This document shows positions 43,610 through 53,005 of a DNA stretch of 64,000 nt, one piece after another. The notes under the pieces are model-generated. The model was not told the origin of the DNA. It was given only the letters and a program-made list of their open reading frames with translations, and did not search any database. The stretch is from JAWPMV01 sp039819665 (GTDB taxonomy: Bacteria > Bacteroidota > Bacteroidia > J057), in assembly GCA_039819665.1 (NCBI GenBank), contig JBCBRM010000041.1, positions 1-64,000 on the forward strand, written 5' to 3'. Position numbers and translations under genes: made by a program. How positions within the stretch are numbered: position 1 is the first letter of the stretch; each line of letters starts with the position of its first letter.

Positions 43610-45073
43610 ATGAAGGATCAAAAAACTACTCCCAAGAATTCCCGCCGGTCATTTATCAAGAACACGGCCATTGCCTCTTCCTTTTTCATCGTTCCCAGAC
43701 ATGTTTTGGGAGGAGTTGGTTATACCGCTCCCAGTGATCAGTTGGTACTTGCAGCTATAGGCGCTGGAGGAAAAGGTAGCAGCGATATTTACAATGCTTC
43801 TGTAAAAGGCCGTGAAAAAGTTATTGCCCTCTGCGATGTGGACTTCTCAGGTTCAGCCAAACGCTCAGTCAAGAATTTTCCAGAAGCAAAGCGCTATGCC
43901 GACTATCGGGAAATGCTGGATAAGGAAAAAGATATTGATGCCGTTACTATCTCCACTCCCGACCATGTCCACGGACCGGCTGCCAAATTCGCCATGGACA
44001 GAGGTGTACACTGCTACGTCCAAAAGCCTATGACGCATAACATTCGGGAGGCTCGTATCCTTACAGAGCTTGCCAGAGAAAATAAGATCGTTACCCAAAT
44101 GGGAAATCAAGGAGGTTCCAATCCTCTCCTGGGCATGGTTCAAAAATGGGTGGATGACGGCGCAATAGGCACCATTTCAAAAGTGCAGGTGTGGACCAAT
44201 CGTCCCGTTTGGCCTCAAGGTTTTGCCATGCCCGAACCTGATGAAGCGGCTAAACCCGATGATTTACATTGGGATCTATGGTTAGGACCCGCCAAAGCCA
44301 TGCCTTTTACCCCCAATCTTCATCCCTTCAACTGGAGAGGATGGTGGAACTATGGAACTGGGGCACTTGGGGATGTAGGCTGTCACCTCATCGATATACC
44401 CTTCCGTACCCTGGGACTCAAGTATCCTACGGATGCAGAATGTAGTGTAGGCTCTGTCTATACGAAAATGTGGAATGCGGACTATCATCCAGAAGGTTGC
44501 CCTCCTTCTTCCTTTATTACCCTGCACTTTGATGCTACAGAGAAAACGGGGTCAAGAATTGAAATGACCTGGAGTGATGGAGGAATCAGACCTTCCCATC
44601 CTGAAATCATTCCCGCCAATGATGATATAGGAGGAAAAGACAGTAAAAATGGCGTACTCATTATAGGAGACAAAGGTATTATTTCCACTAATATCAATGA
44701 TAGTTCTCCCCTCATGCCTAAACTTTATCTCAATGACGGTACAACCGACTTTGGACCGGAAAAAGAAAAATTGAAAGAACCAGAGTACGGCCATCAACGC
44801 AAGTGGGTCGATGCCTGTAAAGCGGGATTTGGGAGTGAAGAGCATATGGCCCTTACCTCCTCATTTGATTATGCAGGCCCTATGACTGAAACCGTACTTA
44901 TGGGAAATCTTGCCATTAGAAGCTATATGCTCAGAAAAGAAAATAATAAAGGTGCGATGGATTTCTTTGCCCGAAAGAAACTGCTTTGGGATGGAGAAAA
45001 CATGCGCATTACCAATCTTGAAGAAGCAAATCAATTTGTAGGTAGGACCTACAGAGAAGGTTTCGAAGTATAA
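43610..45073 (+). CDS. Tat-exported Gfo/Idh/MocA-family oxidoreductase
   Basis: A 487-residue NAD(P)-dependent oxidoreductase or glycoside-processing enzyme. SRRSFIKN plus the following hydrophobic stretch is a twin-arginine signal, typical for this group because the cofactor is loaded before export. AAIGAGGKG is the Rossmann motif, and HVHGPAAKFAMDRGVHCYVQKP contains the family EKP-type motif in the form QKP. Members act on sugars; some cleave glycosides through oxidised intermediates. Neighbouring PQQ dehydrogenase and TIM-barrel genes support a role in periplasmic sugar oxidation. Terminated by a good hairpin. Confidence 0.9.
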   Translation: MKDQKTTPKNSRRSFIKNTAIASSFFIVPRHVLGGVGYTAPSDQLVLAAIGAGGKGSSDIYNASVKGREKVIALCDVDFSGSAKRSVKNFPEAKRYADYREMLDKEKDIDAVTISTPDHVHGPAAKFAMDRGVHCYVQKPMTHNIREARILTELARENKIVTQMGNQGGSNPLLGMVQKWVDDGAIGTISKVQVWTNRPVWPQGFAMPEPDEAAKPDDLHWDLWLGPAKAMPFTPNLHPFNWRGWWNYGTGALGDVGCHLIDIPFRTLGLKYPTDAECSVGSVYTKMWNADYHPEGCPPSSFITLHFDATEKTGSRIEMTWSDGGIRPSHPEIIPANDDIGGKDSKNGVLIIGDKGIISTNINDSSPLMPKLYLNDGTTDFGPEKEKLKEPEYGHQRKWVDACKAGFGSEEHMALTSSFDYAGPMTETVLMGNLAIRSYMLRKENNKGAMDFFARKKLLWDGENMRITNLEEANQFVGRTYREGFEV

Positions 45074-45085
45074 TAAATCACCCCC

Positions 45086-45122
45086 GCTCCCTGATCCCTT
45101 AAATTTCAGGGAGCTATTTTTT
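45086..45122 (+). terminator. Intrinsic terminator
   Basis: GCTCCCTGA (45086-45094) pairs with TCAGGGAGC (45106-45114) over an 11-base loop and is followed by TATTTTTTC. It lies 13 bases after the Gfo/Idh stop codon. Confidence 0.88.
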
Positions 45123-45149
45123 CTTCTCATCCATCTCAGCCCTTTAGAT

Positions 45150-47249
45150 ATGCCTGGCCTAGCTAAGACTGCTATATTTTTCTTTTGCCTTCCTTTACTT
45201 TTTTTCTCCTGCTCCAAACCAGAACCTAAAACACCTCTTGGTGCGAACGCTGATTGGGCCCATTATTTGGGACATCCCAGCAGCAATCAATATAGCTTAC
45301 TCAAACAAATCAATAAAGAAAATCTGGATAAGCTAACGGTCGCATGGACCTATGATACAGGCGACAGTGCAAACTATCAGGTAAATAATCTTATTATAGA
45401 TGGAGTACTTTTTACCGCTACCCCCCATAGCCGGATTATAGCACTGAATGCAGCAAAAGGAGATGAAATTTGGGTCTTTGATCCGGACGAAATTAAAGGA
45501 GAATTATCAGATCACGACCAAAGAGGAGTGGCTTACTGGAAGGATGGGGATAAAGGTAGGATTTTGACCTCCAAGGGACCCTGGCTTTTTATGCTGGATG
45601 CCAAGACAGGTGAATTGGTGGAGTCTTTCGCTGAAAATGGTGCTATGCATCTGGGAGAGAATATGGACCTTGAAAAGCGAGGTGATGTTTACCTCAATAC
45701 ACCTGGGCATATTTATCAGGATATGTTGATCATGGGTACCAATGTGGGTGAAGATACCCCGGGTGCAGTCAGGGCTTTTGATTTACGAACAGGGGAAAGA
45801 AAATGGATATTCCACACGTTTCCCAGAGAGGGAGAGTTTGGTTCTGATACCTGGCCCGAAGATTACATAGAGAGCAGCGGAGGCGCTTCTGATTGGTCAG
45901 GATTGGCGATCGATACGGCAAGAGGTATCGTCTATTCCTCAACGGAAACAGCGGGACCTGATTTCTTTGGAGGAAGACGTTATGGAGAAAATTTATTCGC
46001 AAATTCACTGGTAGCACTGGATGCAAATACAGGAGAAAGGCTTTGGCACTTCCAATTTGTTCATCACGATATGTGGGACATGGACTGCCCAACCCCTCCT
46101 ACGCTATTGACGGTAATGCATAAAGGAAAAATGCTTGATGTGGTAGCTCAGGGAACCAAAATGGGATTACTGTATGTGTTTGATCGAGTTAGTGGCGAAC
46201 CTCTTTGGCCCATTGAAGAAAGAGAAACAGCCCCTTCAGAAATAGCCGAAATCAAGGCCTGGCCTACGCAACCTTATCCCAGCGCTCCCCCACCCCTGAC
46301 CCGTCAGCTTTATACTGAGGCGGACTATTCGAATATCTCTCCCAAAGCTGCTCAACTTAGCAAAGATGTTTACGAAAGAGGGGGCAGTCAGGGTTCCTTT
46401 CCCGGACCGAGTTTAGAACAGAGCATTATTTTCCCCGGCTTTGACGGAGGCTTTGAATGGGGAGGATCGGCTGCTGATCCCGATGGTATTCTCTATGTCA
46501 ATGTAAATGAGATGCCCTGGTATTATCAACTCATCCCTACCAAAACAGATAATGCGGAATCTATGCAAGCAGGAGAAGCCCTTTATCGAGGCAATTGTTC
46601 TTCTTGTCATGGCATAAACCGCCTGGGTGATCCGGGAGGTGGATTTCCTGCTTTGGATAAGGTTTCTTCAAAGTTGGATCGAAAAGCAGTGATGGCTCTG
46701 ATTAATTATGGAGGGGGGCGAATGCCTGCCTTTAAGCAGTTGAGCGATGAGCGGAAAAATATGATCGTAGATTATCTATTCGGAAAAGACACCCCAGAAC
46801 TTCCTCCCAATGCCCAGCTCGATCCTTATGTATTTGCTGGTTTCAAACGCTTTTTGGACGATGAAGGATACCCAGCTATTAAACCACCCTGGGGCACCCT
46901 CAATGCCGTGGACCTCAACACAGGCACCATCAAATGGAAAGTTCCTTTGGGAGAGTTTGAAGAATTGACCGAAAGAGGAATTCCTATTACCGGTACAGAA
47001 AATTATGGGGGCCCTGTGGTTACAGCAAGTGGCTTGATCTTCATAGCTGCTACCACCGATAAAAAAATTCGTGCCTTCGATACAGAGACGGGAGATATGC
47101 TTTGGCAACATGACTTGCCTTTTGATGGACATTCGACGCCGAGTACTTATATGGCTGATGGCAAGCAATATGTTGTCGTATCAGCAGGTAATTCAAAGCT
47201 GAATCCTGTGAAAGGCGGGATGTTGGTGGCTTTTGCGATTGAGGAGTAG
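45150..47249 (+). CDS. PQQ-dependent dehydrogenase with inserted cytochrome c domain
   Basis: A 699-residue quinoprotein. The lipoprotein signal ends LLFFSCS, so the enzyme is anchored outside the cytoplasm. WDMDCPTPPTLL and repeated W motifs (GERLWHFQFVHHDMWD, GTIKWKVPLGE, GDMLWQHDLPFDG) form the eight-bladed PQQ propeller. A haem c site, Cys483-Ser-Ser-Cys486-His487, sits in an inserted cytochrome domain (about 470-550), with a Met ligand probably in GGGRMPAF. Such enzymes oxidise sugars or alcohols and pass electrons straight to the respiratory chain. Only the neighbourhood (sugar oxidoreductases) hints at the substrate. PQQ synthesis genes are not in the window. Confidence 0.92.
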   Translation: MPGLAKTAIFFFCLPLLFFSCSKPEPKTPLGANADWAHYLGHPSSNQYSLLKQINKENLDKLTVAWTYDTGDSANYQVNNLIIDGVLFTATPHSRIIALNAAKGDEIWVFDPDEIKGELSDHDQRGVAYWKDGDKGRILTSKGPWLFMLDAKTGELVESFAENGAMHLGENMDLEKRGDVYLNTPGHIYQDMLIMGTNVGEDTPGAVRAFDLRTGERKWIFHTFPREGEFGSDTWPEDYIESSGGASDWSGLAIDTARGIVYSSTETAGPDFFGGRRYGENLFANSLVALDANTGERLWHFQFVHHDMWDMDCPTPPTLLTVMHKGKMLDVVAQGTKMGLLYVFDRVSGEPLWPIEERETAPSEIAEIKAWPTQPYPSAPPPLTRQLYTEADYSNISPKAAQLSKDVYERGGSQGSFPGPSLEQSIIFPGFDGGFEWGGSAADPDGILYVNVNEMPWYYQLIPTKTDNAESMQAGEALYRGNCSSCHGINRLGDPGGGFPALDKVSSKLDRKAVMALINYGGGRMPAFKQLSDERKNMIVDYLFGKDTPELPPNAQLDPYVFAGFKRFLDDEGYPAIKPPWGTLNAVDLNTGTIKWKVPLGEFEELTERGIPITGTENYGGPVVTASGLIFIAATTDKKIRAFDTETGDMLWQHDLPFDGHSTPSTYMADGKQYVVVSAGNSKLNPVKGGMLVAFAIEE

Positions 47250-47403
47250 GAGTAGGGGAAACCAGCTCGATTTCAGAAGAACATGGGCCTAAGGCTTGAG
47301 AAATCATGTTTTTGTATTCTTCCCGAATACAGGATTTCTCGGTACACATTCCCTCGCGTCATCTAGCCTCGAAATGACTTGTCTAGCATGTAAGCAAAAT
47401 AAC

Positions 47404-47496
47404 TTGTCATCCCGGAATCTATCAGATATCCGGGACCTCTAGCTACCTCTGTTTTTGCTAGAGATCCCAGCTCTTGCGTTAAGGCCGGGATGACAA
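47404..47496. repeat. Dispersed palindromic repeat with TTGTCATCCCGG ends
   Basis: TTGTCATCCCGG (47404-47415) and CCGGGATGACAA (47485-47496) are perfect 12-base inverted ends. Inside, GGGACCTCTAGC (47432-47443) pairs with GCTAGAGATCCC (47457-47468) at 11 of 12 positions. The 93-base element could fold into a long cruciform and lies between convergent genes, so it may also end both transcripts. No transposase is present. It resembles REP/MITE-type intergenic repeats. Confidence 0.7.
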
Positions 47497-47507
47497 ATTT
47501 TATCTTT

Positions 47508-48632
47508 TTAAACCACCTTTGCCAAAATCCCTTTCAAACCCTCATCAATCCTTGCCAAACCCTTCTCCAGATAATCCTGGGTTGAACCCGCTCCCATTCT
47601 CACAAAACCCTCCATACCAAAGCAGGTACCGGGAACAATAAAAACCGAATGATTTTTCCTTAGATAATCCGAAAGTTCCTCCGAACCCATGGGTAAGTGA
47701 TATTGAAAAAAGACCATACCAGCTGCTTTAGGAGGGCTAAAAGAGAATACATCCGGATATTGCAAGGCCCAGTTTTGGAGAAGGTCCAGGTTTTTGAGAA
47801 GCATAGATATGTTTCGCTGGCGAATTTTTTGACGCATCTCTTCTTCCAGTGCGATCTCAGCAACCTTATGGCTTAGCACAGAAGCCGTAATGGAAGTATA
47901 ATCATGGTAGGCCCAGGCCGTATCGATAATTTCTTGTGGGCCTATCAGCCATCCTATTCTTAACCCTGGCAAGGCATACGCTTTGGAAAGACCTCCATTT
48001 ACAATAGCCTTGTCATATCTTCCATAAAAACTCGGCCTTTCTACCCCATCCAATTCCGCACCTCGATACACTTCATCTGCATAAATCCAGGCACCCACTT
48101 TTTCAGCGATGGTAATTATACGATCCATTTCCGCTTCTGTAAGGGTATAGCCCGTGGGATTGTTGGGATTGCAGATAGCAATCATTTTCGTTTTCTCATT
48201 TACCTGAGATTCCAATTCTTCTAAATCTGCTGCCCAATCATTTTCCTGCCTTAGATGAAAGGCTCGGGGCTCAGCCCCTATTTCCTCTGCTATCCCCCAA
48301 ATCTGCATATAATTAGGAAGCATCATCACAACTTCATCTCCTGGCTTTAGCAAAGTATGACAGGCTACAAAATTGGCTTCCGAAGTACCATTGGTAACAA
48401 CCACCTGTTCATAGTTTGCTCCCGGATACATAGCAGCGATTCGTTTTCGTAAAGGAATACTCCCATTTGTCTGCCCATAACCGAGCGTGAGCTGTAAAAT
48501 ATCCTGTTGTTGTTCCTCGTTTAAGAGTTCATGTAAGGAAAAGGGGTGGAATCCACTTTCAGTGAGATTGTAGTCCACTGTATTTTCGTACAGCGATTGA
48601 ATTCGTTCTAACTCAAAAATAGGAATATTCAT
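47508..48632 (-). CDS. Class I/II PLP-dependent aminotransferase
   Basis: A 374-residue aminotransferase of fold type I. TNGTSEANF binds the cofactor phosphate, CNPNNPTGYTL holds the Asn that contacts PLP, YADEVYRGAE the Asp, NGGLSKAYALPGLRIGW the Schiff-base Lys, and the C-terminal Arg binds the substrate carboxylate. The start is set at MNIPIFELER because the protein normally begins there; an ATG 87 bases earlier would add an atypical N-terminus. Donor and acceptor amino acids cannot be told. Confidence 0.9.
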   Translation of the reverse strand: MNIPIFELERIQSLYENTVDYNLTESGFHPFSLHELLNEEQQQDILQLTLGYGQTNGSIPLRKRIAAMYPGANYEQVVVTNGTSEANFVACHTLLKPGDEVVMMLPNYMQIWGIAEEIGAEPRAFHLRQENDWAADLEELESQVNEKTKMIAICNPNNPTGYTLTEAEMDRIITIAEKVGAWIYADEVYRGAELDGVERPSFYGRYDKAIVNGGLSKAYALPGLRIGWLIGPQEIIDTAWAYHDYTSITASVLSHKVAEIALEEEMRQKIRQRNISMLLKNLDLLQNWALQYPDVFSFSPPKAAGMVFFQYHLPMGSEELSDYLRKNHSVFIVPGTCFGMEGFVRMGAGSTQDYLEKGLARIDEGLKGILAKVV

Positions 48633-48709
48633 ATTTTTAGTATTATTTCTAATTTTATTAGTATATTTGCTAAAAATTATTACACAAAACCAATTAAATT
48701 TAGCTACCG

Positions 48710-48756
48710 CATTTGTCAAACACTAGCGATAACAAACATTTGCCATCACACAAATA
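48710..48756. promoter_or_regulatory. Cluster of ATTTGT/ACAAAT half-sites
   Basis: CATTTGTC (48710-48717), CATTTGCC (48737-48744) and CACAAATA (48749-48756) lie in the gap between the divergent aminotransferase and SRPBCC/GyrI genes. The half-sites resemble those near the Crp genes and at 29914-29940, but the spacings differ. Possibly promoter -33 boxes only. Confidence 0.3.
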
Positions 48757-48765
48757 TTCACAATT

Positions 48766-49764
48766 ATGCGATTTATGAAAATCTTCCTTTCTATCCTGGG
48801 CATTTTGCTCCTTGCCATCCTAGGCATGGTCATTTTCGCCCCTACTAAAGTTGAGGTAGAAACTTCGGAAGTAATTCCCGCAAGCAAAGCTATGGTATTT
48901 CAGGAGGTTTTGACCTTCAAAGCCCGAGATGCATGGAATCCCTGGACAGAACTCGACCCCAATATCAAACAAGAATTTATCGGAGAAGATGGAACCGTTG
49001 GCTCCAAATACAGCTGGACGGGTAATTCTGATGTAGGAAGCGGAGAGCAGGAAATCACGGCCATCAAAGGAATGGACCGTGTTGATACCAAACTACGTTT
49101 CACCGAGCCCTGGGAGTCTGAAGCTGATACTTATATGACCCTGGAAGAAGTTGATGGAGGAACTAAAGTTAGCTGGGGCTTTACCAGCGAAGCTTCTCGT
49201 CCAACCAATGCCATGATGCTCTTTATGAAGGGAGCTATAGAAAAGGATTACAATAAAGGCTTGATAAAACTCAAAAAACTGATAAAAGACAATCCTATGA
49301 CATTTGAGATTAGAGAAAAAGATATGCCCGAAACCTATTATGTAGGTAAAAGAAGTAAAATCGATATGACAGACATTACTGCTTTTTATACAGAGGTGTT
49401 CCCGGCTGCCTTTGGATTTGTTGGAAAAAGTGGAGTGAATGCAACTGGAAATCCTTTGGGACTTTATTATTCCTATTCGGAGGATGGGACAAAAACTGAT
49501 TTGGCAGCTGTAATTCCTATCGAAAATGGAAACATTGTAGGGGATGATTTTGAATTGATTACTATCCCTGCAGGTAAAGCTCTCGTCATGGATTATTATG
49601 GAGATTACAATGCCATAGATAAAGGGCACAATGAATTTGAGGCCTACTTGAAAAGAAAAGGTTTGAAGAAAAAGTTTCCGGTTTCGGAGCAGTATGTTAC
49701 TGACCCGACGACTGTAGATGATCCCTCCGAAATATTGACGCAGATCACCTACTGGATAGAGTAG
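48766..49764 (+). CDS. SRPBCC + GyrI-like two-domain membrane-anchored protein
   Basis: One N-terminal hydrophobic segment (about 5-26) anchors the protein. Residues about 30-170 are an SRPBCC/polyketide-cyclase domain (PASKAMVFQEVLTFKARDAWNPW) and about 180-332 a GyrI-like/effector-binding domain (TFEIREKDMPETYYVGKR, then ALVMDYYGDYNAIDKGHNEF), as in the AraC effector-binding group. Both folds bind small hydrophobic ligands. The combination is found in several Bacteroidota. A cluster of ATTTG and CAAAT half-sites lies just upstream (48710-48756). Confidence 0.75.
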   Translation: MRFMKIFLSILGILLLAILGMVIFAPTKVEVETSEVIPASKAMVFQEVLTFKARDAWNPWTELDPNIKQEFIGEDGTVGSKYSWTGNSDVGSGEQEITAIKGMDRVDTKLRFTEPWESEADTYMTLEEVDGGTKVSWGFTSEASRPTNAMMLFMKGAIEKDYNKGLIKLKKLIKDNPMTFEIREKDMPETYYVGKRSKIDMTDITAFYTEVFPAAFGFVGKSGVNATGNPLGLYYSYSEDGTKTDLAAVIPIENGNIVGDDFELITIPAGKALVMDYYGDYNAIDKGHNEFEAYLKRKGLKKKFPVSEQYVTDPTTVDDPSEILTQITYWIE

Positions 49765-49956
49765 GCATCCTGTATTATTCCTTGATACGATAATACTTAG
49801 ATTCTCCGGGGCTTGCGATTCAATCGTAGGTCCTGTCTCTTTTTAAGACCTGGATATAGTAGGATTCTAATTTGAATGGCTCCAATTTCACTCCTAACTT
49901 TAAGAAATGGATTCGGAGTCTTATATTCGGTTTCCCAAAACTTATCATTTAAAACT

Positions 49957-50937
49957 ATGTCTACTAACAGAAGAGCTTTTTTACAGAATGGTGCCCTTTT
50001 AAGCTCAGGGCTAATATTATCCCCCTGGATACTCAATTCCTGCGCTGGAGAAAAGAAGGGATCAGAACAAATGGATGCTGGAAAAGAAGAAATGGCAGAA
50101 GCTACTTCTATGTTCTTCAATATATCTCTGGCTCAATGGTCATTGCATAAAGCCTTATTTTCAGGTAAAATTGACAACCTTGATTTTCCTGCCATCACCA
50201 AAAATGAGTTTGGAATCGAAGGAGTTGAATTTGTAAACCAATTTTTCAAAGACAAAGCAAAAGATGAGGCCTACCTGGGTGATCTGAAAACTCGTTGCAG
50301 CGACAATGGAGTTACTCCTCTTATCATTATGATCGACGGAGAAGGAGGACTAGGTGGTACAGATGACGCAAAAAGAAAGGAAGCAGTTGAAAATCATTAT
50401 AAATGGGTTGAAGCGGCTAAATTTCTAGGCTGCCATTCTATCCGCGTGAATGCTTATGGAGAAGGGACTGCCGATGATGTAAAAGCAGCAGCCATAAATG
50501 GCCTAGGTTCAGTTGCTACCTTTGCCAAAGACATGGACATAAATGTGATTGTTGAAAATCACGGAGGATATTCATCTAATGGTACCTGGCTATCAGATGT
50601 AATGAGCCAGATCGGTATGGATAACTGTGGAACACTGCCTGACTTTGGGAACTTCTGCATCAAGCGAGGGGAAAATGGCTGTGAAGATGAATATGATCGC
50701 TATCAAGGTGTATTAGAACTCATGCCTTTCGCCAAAGCTGTATCCGCAAAATCTCACGACTTCAATGATGCCGGGGATGAAATCAATACAGACTATATGA
50801 AAATGATGAAAATTGTGAAGGATGCAGGATATACAGGTTGGGTAGGTGTCGAATATGAAGGAAGTGATCTTGACGAATACGCTGGAATTAAAGCCACAAA
50901 AGCGCTGCTTGAAAAAGTAGGAAAGGCTTTGGGATAA
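49957..50937 (+). CDS. Exported TIM-barrel sugar isomerase/epimerase-like protein
   Basis: A 326-residue protein of the xylose isomerase-like TIM-barrel family (AP endonuclease 2 group). NRRAFLQNGALLSSGLIL is a twin-arginine-like signal, combined with a lipobox ending ILNSC. Metal-binding positions typical for the family are in GVEFVNQ, IVENHGGY, LPDFGNF, SAKSHDF and GVEYEG. ATG 49957 fits the signal; the longer frame from 49876 does not. It probably converts a keto- or aldose-derived product outside the cytoplasm, in line with the Gfo/Idh and PQQ enzymes nearby. Confidence 0.88.
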   Translation: MSTNRRAFLQNGALLSSGLILSPWILNSCAGEKKGSEQMDAGKEEMAEATSMFFNISLAQWSLHKALFSGKIDNLDFPAITKNEFGIEGVEFVNQFFKDKAKDEAYLGDLKTRCSDNGVTPLIIMIDGEGGLGGTDDAKRKEAVENHYKWVEAAKFLGCHSIRVNAYGEGTADDVKAAAINGLGSVATFAKDMDINVIVENHGGYSSNGTWLSDVMSQIGMDNCGTLPDFGNFCIKRGENGCEDEYDRYQGVLELMPFAKAVSAKSHDFNDAGDEINTDYMKMMKIVKDAGYTGWVGVEYEGSDLDEYAGIKATKALLEKVGKALG

Positions 50938-50961
50938 AGTAGAAATTAACATTTCAAAATA

Positions 50962-50995
50962 GTAGGGACAGCTCATGAGCTGTTCCTACAGTTTT
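50962..50995 (+). terminator. Intrinsic terminator between convergent genes
   Basis: GTAGGGACAGCTCA and its partner TGAGCTGTTCCTAC (50962-50989) form a near-perfect hairpin with one mismatch, followed by AGTTTTAAT. It ends the TIM-barrel transcript just before the convergent acyltransferase stop. Confidence 0.8.
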
Positions 50996-52073
50996 AATAA
51001 AAGTATCTTTTAAGCCGTAAAAACGGCTTTTCCAAAAGCAAATATGACAGCCAACTAATCAAAATAGACAGCCCCAAACACAAGAGTCCAAATAGATAGG
51101 ACTCCAGGTAGCCTCCCATTTCTCCGAAAAACCTACCCCAAAGCTGCATGCAAAGACCAATTACTATGGTGTGGTAAACATACAAGCCATAGGTATACTT
51201 TCCCCAAACACTTATCAAAGCTTCATCAGAAATACTAAGGCTAGCATCCTCAGGGATAAAGAGGATCAATATCCAGGTGAAAGCAATTCCCAGAATCAAA
51301 GGACCAAATATAAAATGAAGTTGTCCGGATATGTGGGGATAGATACACACAAGAAGCAGAATCAGGAGAATCAGCAGTCTTGCGGTATTTTTTGAAAATC
51401 GAGGGAAGCGAAAGCTGTCTTTTCTTTCTGTAAGCAAATAAGCAGGTATAGCTCCCAGGGCAAATAGATCCAGATTAGTGAAGATGTCCAGACTGTCCCA
51501 GCCTCTTTGGAAAAATGCTAGTCTTGAAAGGAGGGCAATCAACACAGAAACTGCCAAAAGATAAGGGAGTCTGCGAGCTGGAATAAAGTAAAGCGCTAAT
51601 CCCCACAGCAGATAAAAATGTTCCTCTATGCAGAGGGACCACATCACTCCCAAAGGAGCCACATTGGGATATTCCCCAAGCAGAATCATGCGATAATTCT
51701 CTAGAAATCCCAGACTCATCCACCAATTGGGTGCGTAGCCAGCATCCGAAGCAGTCAAACCCAAAAGCTCCAAAATCCAAGGGGTCAAAAAGGCGAATAG
51801 AATCATGGCATAGTATAAGGGCCAGATTCTCAGGATACGACGGAGGAAAAAATTCTTGAGATTTAGCTGACCTTTCACCTCCTTTTCCTCCAATATGATA
51901 TAGGTGATCAAGAAGCCACTAAGCACAAAGAAAAACATCACTCCTATGCCTCCGCCCGCTTTTACATAGGAGAAAATGGGGAAGTTATGAATGGGTAAAT
52001 GAAAGATAAAGACCTTGAAAAAGGCCATAAAGCGTAAGGCATCAAAACTCTTAAAGTATCTTTTCTCTTGCAT
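50994..52073 (-). CDS. Acyltransferase 3 family membrane protein
   Basis: A 359-residue protein with ten or so membrane helices. FDALRFMAFFKVFIFHL contains the conserved His of the family, GVMFFFVLSGFLITYIIL the second signature, FLRRILRIWPLYY the Arg-rich loop, and WSLCIEEHFYLLW the usual 'SLxVExxFY' motif. These enzymes O-acetylate surface polysaccharides, peptidoglycan or lipids. No glycan biosynthesis genes are adjacent, so the target is unknown. Confidence 0.92.
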   Translation of the reverse strand: MQEKRYFKSFDALRFMAFFKVFIFHLPIHNFPIFSYVKAGGGIGVMFFFVLSGFLITYIILEEKEVKGQLNLKNFFLRRILRIWPLYYAMILFAFLTPWILELLGLTASDAGYAPNWWMSLGFLENYRMILLGEYPNVAPLGVMWSLCIEEHFYLLWGLALYFIPARRLPYLLAVSVLIALLSRLAFFQRGWDSLDIFTNLDLFALGAIPAYLLTERKDSFRFPRFSKNTARLLILLILLLVCIYPHISGQLHFIFGPLILGIAFTWILILFIPEDASLSISDEALISVWGKYTYGLYVYHTIVIGLCMQLWGRFFGEMGGYLESYLFGLLCLGLSILISWLSYLLLEKPFLRLKRYFY

Positions 52074-52141
52074 CTACGCAGCAAAAGAACGGATTGCTCC
52101 GTTTAAATTCAAAAACAGCCAAACACAAAAAATAATCTACT

Positions 52142-53005
52142 ATGAAATCTTTCCTCTTTCCTTTCACCGCACTCATCGTTTTGGTGCTATTTTTTTCGTG
52201 CGAATCAGAAACTCCTGGACCTGCCGAGAGTTTCCCAGACTTCAGCAATTGTAATTGCGATTTCGAAAGTCGAGACTTCGTTTGCACAGATGAAGGAAAC
52301 TGGTACCGTTCCGAATGTTTTGCGAACTGTATAGGGGAAAATATGGACTTGATTTCTCAGGATTCTTGTGTGGACTCCAGTTTTGTTGAAACAGACACCC
52401 TAAGCTGGCCCATCCTAATTCTGTGTCATCCTGTTCTACCTCTTCCTCCTGTCGTTGCCGTCCTAAGTGATAGCACCAAAATTTTTGAGATAGACGATTC
52501 TACCTATGTGCGAGGAGTAGAAGGAAGATGCCTTTGCCTTTCCCCTGAAACCAAGATATCCACTCCAGATGGGGAAAAAGCGGTTTCTCAACTCAAAGAA
52601 GGAGATTGGGTCCTCACCCAAAATTCCCTTAGACAAACAGAAGCCCAACCCATTCTTTTGCTAAGGCAAGCAGAAGTCTATGACGACCATAAAATGCTGC
52701 ATCTATGCCTGGAAGATGGAAAAGAGCTACGCCTGAGTCCCTCACATCCCGATCAATCCTATAAAGCCATGGAATCATTGAAAGTTGGGGAGTACTACAA
52801 TGGGGTCCGCATTATTTCCAGCCAACTGATTCCTTATGGGAAAAAACATACCTGGGATATTCTACCTGGAGGAGAAACGGGACTGTATAAAGCCAATGGA
52901 ATATGGGTGGGAAGTACACTATTCAGCCCATTCGGGAGCTTCACTCATGAAGTAGCCCCCAGAGGCTGCATGGATTCCGGAGGGGGCATAGTTTCAACTC
53001 CCTAA
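52142..53005 (+). CDS. Lipoprotein with Kazal-like and Hint (hedgehog/intein-type) domains
   Basis: A 287-residue lipoprotein (signal ends LFFSC, Cys20). Residues about 36-76 contain six cysteines in a Kazal/follistatin-like pattern (FVCTDEGNWYRSECFANC), the fold of serine-protease inhibitors. From Cys132 a Hint domain follows: CLSPETKISTPDGEKAV, GDWVLTQ, LRLSPSHPDQSYKAM (the TxxH-like block) and KKHTWDILPGGETGLYKANG. Hint domains cleave or splice the chain at the first Cys. After it, only about 25 residues remain. The last 12 bases overlap the convergent kinase gene. An autocatalytic step that would release the Kazal part from, or attach it to, something is possible but not shown. Confidence 0.7.
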   Translation: MKSFLFPFTALIVLVLFFSCESETPGPAESFPDFSNCNCDFESRDFVCTDEGNWYRSECFANCIGENMDLISQDSCVDSSFVETDTLSWPILILCHPVLPLPPVVAVLSDSTKIFEIDDSTYVRGVEGRCLCLSPETKISTPDGEKAVSQLKEGDWVLTQNSLRQTEAQPILLLRQAEVYDDHKMLHLCLEDGKELRLSPSHPDQSYKAMESLKVGEYYNGVRIISSQLIPYGKKHTWDILPGGETGLYKANGIWVGSTLFSPFGSFTHEVAPRGCMDSGGGIVSTP

